From positions 1-38,529 of the forward strand of contig JAAYHY010000072.1 in NCBI GenBank assembly GCA_012735135.1: a DNA stretch of 38,529 nt. Direction: 5' to 3'. Origin of the DNA: Bacillota bacterium (GTDB lineage Bacteria; Bacillota; UBA4882; UBA10575). The notes below the pieces were generated by a model that worked only from the letters and a program-made list of their open reading frames with translations, was not told where the DNA came from and ran no database searches. Both the position numbers and the translations under genes were made by a program. This document shows, in pieces, positions 32,862 to 38,529 of this stretch; positions within the stretch are counted from its first letter, which is position 1; the number at the start of each line of letters is the position of its first letter.

Positions 32862-32877
32862 GGCCGGCCGTTTTTTT
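32844..32877. terminator. Bidirectional terminator between SpoU and thioredoxin-like genes
   Basis: CGACCGG, 8-nt loop, CCGGCCG (one mismatch), then seven T on the plus strand. Five A before the stem give the T-tract on the minus strand. Confidence 0.85.
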
Positions 32878-33217
32878 ATGCCAAGCCGCAGCGTTCGATA
32901 AAAGCGGCCAATTCTTCTTCTCTTAATCCGATGCCCGGTTGGCCGTCGAGGCGCTTGGTCAGTTCGCCCTTTTCAAAGAAAAGAACCGTCGGAATGCAGT
33001 TGATCCCATAAGCCTCGGCCACAATTTCTTCGTCATCCTGCACGGACCAAAAATCCTCCCGCCCGTGGGCGTATTTTTCAAAGACCGGCAGGAAGCGCCG
33101 GCAAAAAGGGCACCAGGAGGCAAAGACCAAAACTAATAACCGCTCATTGGCTTTGATGACAGTCTCCAGGTCCGAACGGTTGGTGATGATAAGGTGGTTG
33201 TTTTCGCGTAACGCCAT
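32876..33217 (-). CDS. Thioredoxin-like protein
   Basis: Small thiol-disulphide protein of 113 residues. LLVLVFASWCPFCRRFLPVFE carries the redox pair Cys36-Pro-Phe-Cys39, and the cis-proline is in CIPTVLFFEKGEL. The CPFC motif differs from the CGPC of classical thioredoxin, so redox potential and partners may differ. No signal peptide, so cytoplasmic. It lies 108 bp downstream of the methionine sulphoxide reductase gene on the same strand and could serve as its reductant; this is inference from position. Confidence 0.88.
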   Translation of the reverse strand: MALRENNHLIITNRSDLETVIKANERLLVLVFASWCPFCRRFLPVFEKYAHGREDFWSVQDDEEIVAEAYGINCIPTVLFFEKGELTKRLDGQPGIGLREEELAAFIERCGLA

Positions 33218-33325
33218 CGAATCCTCCCCCGTTTTTCCATAGATTTAGTATGCTTCCTCCTTTTGAAAAGTACTCGGCTGATCCCTTTCTTCATGGATCC
33301 GGACGGGTGCCGTTACCATTGGATC

Positions 33326-34174
33326 TCATTCTTCCTTTACCAAGGGAATAAAGGCGCCATAGCCTTCTTCCGCCATCCGGTCGAGGGGTATGAAACGAAG
33401 GGCGGCGTAAATCCCCGGTTCATTATGATCCCAATATGCATTCGCGAAAGGTGGCTCGGTCTCCTCCAGTTGGGTGACGTCGTACTGGAGAGGGGTGAGT
33501 TTTTGGCGCAGGGTTTCCGGATCGGGTTTTCGGTAACCGGCGGGATTTTCACTTTTGCTTTTTTGAATAGCGGTAAAATCTGCTTCACCGGGTTTCGGTC
33601 CGTCGGTGATGGCATTGGCCGGAGCGGGCTCTGCTTTGGTCAGGAGGCTAAAGTCCACATGGCAATAGCCGCCCGGGTTTTTTTCCAGATAGTTTTGGTG
33701 GTACGCTTCCGCCGGGCAGAAATTGATAAGGGGTTGAACTTCGGTGACAATGGGGTCCTTGAATTGGGCTTGACCCTCCGCCATTACGGCGCGGATCACC
33801 GGCAAGTCATCTTCGTCCCGGTAGTAGATCCCGGAACGGTACTGGATACCCCGGTCGTTACCCTGGCGGTTACGGGCCGTCGGATCGATGATCCGGAAAA
33901 AATGGCGCAAAAGGGAAGCCAGCGTCACCCGCTCCGGGTCGTAGCGGAGATGGACCGCTTCCGCGTGTCCGGTCCGGCCGGAACAGACCTCTTCATAAGT
34001 GGGGGATTCGGTGGCGCCGTTGGCATAACCGGCGGTTACCGCCGCGACCCCGTAGACCCGGGCGAAATAGGCTTGCACTCCCCAAAAACACCCGCCGGCC
34101 AGCCAAATTTCTTTGAGTCTTTTCCCCTCGTAGTTAATTCCCTGGTTGGGATTGGGGGGCAGGGTTCCACGCAT
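33326..34174 (-). CDS. msrA: MsrA methionine sulphoxide reductase fused to a core-deleted MsrB remnant
   Basis: Repairs methionine-S-sulphoxide. The MsrA domain (about residues 22-190) is complete: [10 protein letters not shown] with nucleophile Cys29, [26 protein letters not shown] and [12 protein letters not shown]. After a linker comes the start of an MsrB domain ([29 protein letters not shown]), which jumps directly to the very end of MsrB (AALRFIP, MAEEGYG). The junction lies at about residue 256/257 (position 33406). The MsrB middle, with its Zn cysteines and catalytic RYCINS motif, is absent, yet the frame is kept. So only MsrA activity is expected. AAGGAG precedes the ATG. Confidence 0.9.
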   Translation of the reverse strand: MRGTLPPNPNQGINYEGKRLKEIWLAGGCFWGVQAYFARVYGVAAVTAGYANGATESPTYEEVCSGRTGHAEAVHLRYDPERVTLASLLRHFFRIIDPTARNRQGNDRGIQYRSGIYYRDEDDLPVIRAVMAEGQAQFKDPIVTEVQPLINFCPAEAYHQNYLEKNPGGYCHVDFSLLTKAEPAPANAITDGPKPGEADFTAIQKSKSENPAGYRKPDPETLRQKLTPLQYDVTQLEETEPPFANAYWDHNEPGIYAALRFIPLDRMAEEGYGAFIPLVKEE

Positions 34175-34252
34175 TTTTTAGCTCCTTTTTGTCTTATAAT
34201 AACCATAATGCCCTAAAGGAATGCTTCAGCTTAAAGCTGTTGCCTGGTTTGC

Positions 34253-34298
34253 TTGACAGAAGTTTGAAAACGTGATAATATTAGACCGATCGTTCGGT
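34253..34298 (+). promoter_or_regulatory. Promoter and operator of the second TetR gene
   Basis: -35 TTGACA (34253-34258), 17-bp spacer, -10 TAATAT (34276-34281), then the palindrome ACCGATCGTTCGGT (34285-34298) at the transcript start. A related palindrome lies upstream of the MMPL gene, which suggests autoregulation plus control of the transporter. Confidence 0.75.
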
Positions 34299-34320
34299 AT
34301 ACAATGTGAGGTAGGAGCCG

Positions 34321-34932
34321 ATGAAAAATAAAGGGATTGAGCGGACGGACACCAGAGAAAGAATCCTTGAAGCCAGCGCCAAACTCTTTGCCGAGAAAGG
34401 CTACAGCGCCACCGGAATCGACGAGATTGCCAGGAATGTGGGGATCACCAAGTCAGTCATCTATTATCATTTTAAAAACAAAGAGGATATTCTCCAGACC
34501 TTGATTGCGGAAGCCTTCGCCCAAATCCGCCAACCGGAAATTAATGAACCCCATAAGCGATTCCATGAAACCGGGGAACAGTTCCAGGAAGTAATGGACT
34601 TGATACAATTTATGAACACCGAGCGCAACCGGCAGATTATTAAAATTATCTTCATGGAATCGATGAAGGAGAAGAGTAAATCTGTTCCTTTGTTCGAAAT
34701 TTGGGACCAAAGTCTGGCGCTCCACCGGAATTTTGGCGGTCATCCGGTTGATGAATGGCTAAACAATGATCCCCGCCGGAAAGTAGAGACTTTTTTCCTG
34801 TTTGTCCTTCCGTTGCTTACCTTTTTTATCTTTCGTGACCGGTGGTGTGACCACTATAAGCTCAGTCCGGAAGAGGCTTGGAACGCTTTGTGCGCAGGGC
34901 TGATGGATTATTTTTATCCAAAGCTGTTTTAG
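34321..34932 (+). CDS. TetR/AcrR-family transcriptional regulator 2
   Basis: Repressor-like protein of 203 residues. DTRERILEASAKLFAEKGYSATGIDEIARN and VGITKSVIYYHFKNKEDIL form the N-terminal DNA-binding domain. The C-terminal ligand domain has no recognised motif. GGTAGGAG precedes the ATG. It has an operator palindrome at its own promoter and another just downstream, before the MMPL transporter gene, so it most likely controls the transporter in answer to an exported compound. Confidence 0.88.
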   Translation: MKNKGIERTDTRERILEASAKLFAEKGYSATGIDEIARNVGITKSVIYYHFKNKEDILQTLIAEAFAQIRQPEINEPHKRFHETGEQFQEVMDLIQFMNTERNRQIIKIIFMESMKEKSKSVPLFEIWDQSLALHRNFGGHPVDEWLNNDPRRKVETFFLFVLPLLTFFIFRDRWCDHYKLSPEEAWNALCAGLMDYFYPKLF

Positions 34933-34974
34933 GAGTCCGGCGCGGGAACCTCACTTCTTTTTTTTTCCTATAAA

Positions 34975-34993
34975 ATAGACCGAACGTTCTATC
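34975..34993 (+). promoter_or_regulatory. TetR operator upstream of the MMPL gene
   Basis: ATAGACCGAACGTTCTAT is an imperfect 18-bp palindrome that shares ACCGA-n-CGTTC with the operator at 34285-34298. It directly follows a TATAAAAT stretch (34969-34976) that could be the -10 box. No good -35 was found, and the preceding T-rich run may also end the TetR transcript. Confidence 0.6.
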
Positions 34994-35028
34994 TATATAT
35001 AAATGAACCAAAGGAGGATTTGACCGTC

Positions 35029-37776
35029 ATGGGCAATTTATGGCCACGGGTCGCGGCCTTTGTCCTCAAACACCATAAAGGGATTGTGGTCACGACCGTA
35101 ATTTTGGTATTCCTGAGTATCATCTCCGCCAGCAAGATCCAGGTGACCACGAAGATGAAGGATATGCTGCCTGCCGACAACCCCCAAGTCCAGATGAAGG
35201 ATGAGGTTGATCGGTATTTTTCCGGCGGAACTTCGCTCTTCATTACCATTGAAGGCGATGACCGGGAAGCAATGGTGGCCTGCGCCGAGGCCCTGGTGGC
35301 GGAGATCGAAGCCAGGACAGGGCTCCGGGAGTACATAAGGACGATCAATCTGAAACTGGACAAAGATTTCGTTACTAAATGGGGATTGTTGTTACAAGAG
35401 GCGGAGGATCTGGCTGACTTAAAAACGCGGTTCACCCAAGTGAATCTATTACCTTTGTTGATCGCGGTGAATGATTCCTTTGAAGAGACTTACATTGAAA
35501 ATTCCGGGGAGGAACTCTCCACGAGTAAACAGGAGAACGAAGCCGTGGCGATGCTTGGGGGGATGGAGACCTTCTTTACCCTTTTACGGAATTACTTAGC
35601 CGATCCGGAAACCGTTCCCCTGCCGGAACAAGGAGCGCGGCTGGCGGAGACTTTTTTGCTAGGCGATGCGTACGCCTTTAGCCCGGATCATTCGATGCTT
35701 ATGTTCACCTTGACCCCCGCTTTTGCCATTGATGATTTTGCGATCCTGGTGAAGTTTATGGACGGAATAAAGGACGTGATCGCACTGGTGCAGAGGGATT
35801 ATCCCCAACTGGTGATCGGGTATACGGGCGATGTCGCCATCCAAGCGGATGAACAATATGCCCTTCGCTTCGATATGCTGGTCCCCTCTTTAGTGGCGCT
35901 GGGCGTGATCTTCTTGCTCTTTCTCTTTTCCATCCAGCCCTTCCGGGCGATGCTCTTTTCCTTGCTCAGCCTGGTGGTGGGAATTATCCTCAATTACGGG
36001 ATCATCGGGATCACCCTGCGGGAGATTAATATGCTCACCAGTACCCTGGGGGCGCTGCTCATCGGGTTGGGGATCGACTATGGGATTCAATTTGTGACAA
36101 ATTATAGTCTTTACCAAAAGGAAGGGTATGCTCCGGACGACGCGCTCCGCTTAACTTACGCCAAGACGGGGATGGGGACCTTTTTAGCGGCGTTGACGAC
36201 AGCGGTGGGCTTTTTTGTGATGGCATTGACCGGATCCGAATCCTTGTCCGAGTATGGAATCACTGCCGGGATCGGCATTCTCACTTGTTTTGTGGCGATG
36301 TTTCTGTTTTTACCGGCTCTTTTGTCCTGGTTCGGGAAGAAGACGCCGGCCAAGACCCGCCTTCCGGTAGTCGAGTATGGCTTCTTAGTTGACCTGGGCT
36401 TGTTTATCCAGAAGAACCGGATCGCCGTCTTGGTGGTGGGCGCGTTCCTGACCGGCCTCCTCTTTTTCACCATGTTTCAAAACCAGGTTGACCTGGACTT
36501 AATGGCGCTGGAACCCCAAGAGATGCCGTCAATTAAAGGGTACTACAAGGTAATGGAGGAATACGGATTGTGTCCCCTTTCGGCTTTGGCGGTAACCACG
36601 TCCTTGGAAGAAGCCCGGATCTTAACGAAGAAGCTGGAAGCAGAAGATTACATCGCCCAGGTCGAATCTCTGGCCACATATATACCGACCGCGGAAGAGC
36701 AGGAGGAACGCCTGGCGGCGATCAAAGAAATCCGGGAAATGGGCCGGCGCTATCAGGAGCTCTCCTATACGCCCGCCGATATCGGGCGCTTTATCGATGA
36801 GGTTCAACGTTTGGAGTGGAATATCATTGAAATCGGCGACCTCTCCGTGGCCGGTTTAGGTGAGAATAATAAGATTGTGCAGAAACGTAACCATATGATC
36901 CGGGAGATCTTCGGCGCAGAGACCGGCCGTCCGGGACGGGAAGTATTTCAGAGGCTCATCAGTCTCCTCAAAACTGATCCGGCGCTCTATGCCGACCGGC
37001 TCAGCCGCTTGGATACGCACTTTGCCCGTGCGATGGACGCCCTCATCTCGCAAATGGCGGCCGTCCAAAGGCCGATCACCGTGGAAGACCTCCCCGATCA
37101 GATTCGTGACCAATTGTTAAGCTCCGACGGAAAACGAAACTTGGTCATGGCTTATCCCCAGCAATCTATTATGAGTCGGGAAAACGGGCTCCGCCTTTTT
37201 GCCCAACGGATGGCGGGGCTTTCCCCGCGGATTACGGGCATGGCCATGGTGGCGGTTTCCTGGTTAAAAGAGATTATGGACGGGACCGTCAAGGCTGGGG
37301 TTTATATTTTCCTAACCGTTTTTCTCTTGCTCCTTTTCTCCATGAAGAGTCTCCGGAGATCCTTATTTGCGCTCGTACCGCTCACCGTAGGAATGGTCTG
37401 GATGTTGGGTCTCCATCCTTTGCTGGGCTGGCGGATGAACATGGTTAACATCGGCGTGATTCCGCTGATTATTGGTATCGGGATTGACTACGGCGTGCAT
37501 ATTGTGGAGCGCTTTACGGTGGAGAATGAAGATCTTGGGGCCGTCTTCCGGTATACCGGCAAAGCCTTGCTTCTTTCTGCGCTTACCACGATGATCGGTT
37601 TTGGATCATTGGGCTTGATTGGTTCCTTTGCCGGGGTAGCCTCCATCGGGGCCATCCTCTTTCTCGGGATTACGACTTGTATCGCGGCTGCGCTGACCCT
37701 CACTCCGGCTTTGCTAAGCTTGGGCCGGAAACCGGTGCCCGGGAAAATGTCAACCTGGCCGGAGCGAGGGAAGTAA
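35029..37776 (+). CDS. MMPL/RND-family (HAE3-like) transporter
   Basis: Large inner-membrane exporter of 915 residues. It has the duplicated RND layout: one N-terminal transmembrane helix (GIVVTTVILVFLSII), a ~250-residue external domain, a block of five or so helices, then the same again. The proton-relay signature appears twice: IGLGIDYGIQFVTNY in the first half and IGIGIDYGVHIVERF in the second. This class moves lipids, hopanoids or hydrophobic compounds; the cargo here is unknown. ATG 35029 (AAGGAGG 11 bases upstream) is preferred to TTG 35020, which is only two bases from the ribosome site. Under probable TetR control and 43 bp before a LolA-like gene. Confidence 0.9.
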   Translation: MGNLWPRVAAFVLKHHKGIVVTTVILVFLSIISASKIQVTTKMKDMLPADNPQVQMKDEVDRYFSGGTSLFITIEGDDREAMVACAEALVAEIEARTGLREYIRTINLKLDKDFVTKWGLLLQEAEDLADLKTRFTQVNLLPLLIAVNDSFEETYIENSGEELSTSKQENEAVAMLGGMETFFTLLRNYLADPETVPLPEQGARLAETFLLGDAYAFSPDHSMLMFTLTPAFAIDDFAILVKFMDGIKDVIALVQRDYPQLVIGYTGDVAIQADEQYALRFDMLVPSLVALGVIFLLFLFSIQPFRAMLFSLLSLVVGIILNYGIIGITLREINMLTSTLGALLIGLGIDYGIQFVTNYSLYQKEGYAPDDALRLTYAKTGMGTFLAALTTAVGFFVMALTGSESLSEYGITAGIGILTCFVAMFLFLPALLSWFGKKTPAKTRLPVVEYGFLVDLGLFIQKNRIAVLVVGAFLTGLLFFTMFQNQVDLDLMALEPQEMPSIKGYYKVMEEYGLCPLSALAVTTSLEEARILTKKLEAEDYIAQVESLATYIPTAEEQEERLAAIKEIREMGRRYQELSYTPADIGRFIDEVQRLEWNIIEIGDLSVAGLGENNKIVQKRNHMIREIFGAETGRPGREVFQRLISLLKTDPALYADRLSRLDTHFARAMDALISQMAAVQRPITVEDLPDQIRDQLLSSDGKRNLVMAYPQQSIMSRENGLRLFAQRMAGLSPRITGMAMVAVSWLKEIMDGTVKAGVYIFLTVFLLLLFSMKSLRRSLFALVPLTVGMVWMLGLHPLLGWRMNMVNIGVIPLIIGIGIDYGVHIVERFTVENEDLGAVFRYTGKALLLSALTTMIGFGSLGLIGSFAGVASIGAILFLGITTCIAAALTLTPALLSLGRKPVPGKMSTWPERGK

Positions 37777-37819
37777 AGCAGAGCTGGCTCCGGTGAAAAA
37801 AAGTAAGGAGGAGATTGGA

Positions 37820-38529
37820 ATGAAGAAAAAATGGTTTTTCTTTGTTATGCTGGCGCTTGGGTTACTGATGGGCGGCTTAGTTCTCGCCGCGGAGGAAAAT
37901 GCGGTGGCCATTCTCCGCCGTGTCGAGGAAAAACAGGCGACGGACACAATGGTCTCCAGGATGGGAATGTTCATTTACCCGGACGCCGGCGCCGATGACT
38001 GCCGCAGCTTCGAGGTGGTAGGTTACAGCAAAGGCGATGAAGACGAATATATATCCTTTCTTGAACCGCGGGGCATTAAGGGCTTGACGATTCTTTCCAA
38101 AGGCGACGACCAATGGATCTATTTCCCCTCCACCGGCCGGGTCCGCAAAATTGCCGGTAAAGCTAAGGATCAATCGATTCAGGGGGTAGGGGGCGACTTC
38201 TCTTATGAAGACTTAAGCGCCGGAAAATGGGAAGAAAAATATGACTTTATGATTGCCAGCAGCACGGATCAACAATGGGTCTTAGCAGGGACACCCAAGA
38301 AAGAGTCATCCTATTCCAAGGTGAATTTAGTTGTTGACAAGGAAAAACTGATGATCCTCAAGGTTGAATACTACAAAGCGAACGAAGGGCACTTTAAAGA
38401 CTTAATTATGGATGAGATCAAAGTCCTTGACGGCCGTGAAATTGCCACCCGGATGACGATGATCAATTATTCAAAAAACAGTAAGACGGTGATTGTTATT
38501 AACGACGCCAAATATAACGTGGAAATTGA
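37820..38529 (+). CDS. Outer membrane lipoprotein-sorting-like (LolA-like) protein, cut by window end
   Basis: Exported protein, at least 236 residues, no stop codon before the window ends. The signal peptide is clear (MKKKWFFFVMLALGLL, predicted cleavage after VLA near residue 26). The mature part has the pattern of the LolA-like fold family often paired with MMPL transporters: IYPDAGADDCRSFEVVGYSKGDEDEY, GLTILSKGDDQWIYFPSTGRVRKI, GGDFSYEDLSAGKWEEKYDF, and ILKVEYYKANEGHFKDL. It presumably binds a hydrophobic cargo handed on by the MMPL protein. AAGGAGGAG precedes the ATG. By itself this does not prove an outer membrane. Confidence 0.82.
   Translation, partial: MKKKWFFFVMLALGLLMGGLVLAAEENAVAILRRVEEKQATDTMVSRMGMFIYPDAGADDCRSFEVVGYSKGDEDEYISFLEPRGIKGLTILSKGDDQWIYFPSTGRVRKIAGKAKDQSIQGVGGDFSYEDLSAGKWEEKYDFMIASSTDQQWVLAGTPKKESSYSKVNLVVDKEKLMILKVEYYKANEGHFKDLIMDEIKVLDGREIATRMTMINYSKNSKTVIVINDAKYNVEI

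Noticed and set aside
33263-34216. 317-codon plus-strand open frame opposite msrA
   Set aside because: It is an antisense shadow of the well-supported MsrA gene, with no family motif and no ribosome site.

Overview
The window looks like a chromosomal segment of a moderately GC-rich bacterium of the Bacillota (Firmicutes). The signs are an asparagine T-box leader, a glmS ribozyme, a GlnR-type MerR repressor next to a class I-alpha glutamine synthetase, DapL-type lysine/peptidoglycan precursor synthesis, GatCAB, and strong GGAGG ribosome-binding sites. A closer taxonomic placement would be a guess. No tRNA, rRNA, CRISPR, phage or transposase gene is visible.

Left part (1-23200) is a nitrogen-assimilation and glutamine-use island. 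asnB (minus strand) is divergent from a three-gene split glutamate synthase (amidotransferase, ferredoxin/FMN and GXGXG subunits). These are followed by a first glutamine synthetase (glnA1), ammonia-dependent nadE, a T-box-controlled asnS, and gatC-gatA-gatB. A GlnR-like repressor (minus) is divergent from a second glutamine synthetase (glnA2), which is followed by dapF, dapL and purA. Then come a glmS ribozyme with glmS and a stand-alone hisH-hisF-like pair. Five different glutamine amidotransferases, two glutamine synthetases and their probable repressor therefore sit within about 23 kb. The promoters of the glutamate synthase operon and of glnA2 are near copies of each other and carry the same palindrome over the -35 box.

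Three copies of a roughly 210-bp, mostly palindromic intergenic repeat lie in this island: an internally deleted copy after the FMN subunit gene, a full copy between gatC and gatA, and a full copy directly after purA. The two full copies differ by compensatory base changes in their stems, so they look like a conserved folded element and not a decayed insertion. This is the best candidate here for an undescribed element.

Middle part (23200-26900): a TetR regulator and a radical SAM/SPASM-like protein share an operator-like sequence. They are followed on the minus strand by an AT-richer lipoprotein gene with two similar domains joined by a collagen-like Gly-Glu-Pro linker.

Right part (26900-38529): a glycosyltransferase family 8 protein, an acyltransferase with a zinc ribbon and a GltS-like transporter form a tight run. 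ZIP transporter, Ogt and SpoU-type methyltransferase genes follow. On the minus strand are a thioredoxin-like protein and an MsrA whose fused MsrB domain has lost its catalytic core. Last is a TetR-MMPL transporter-LolA-like cluster with matching operator palindromes; the final gene is cut by the window end.
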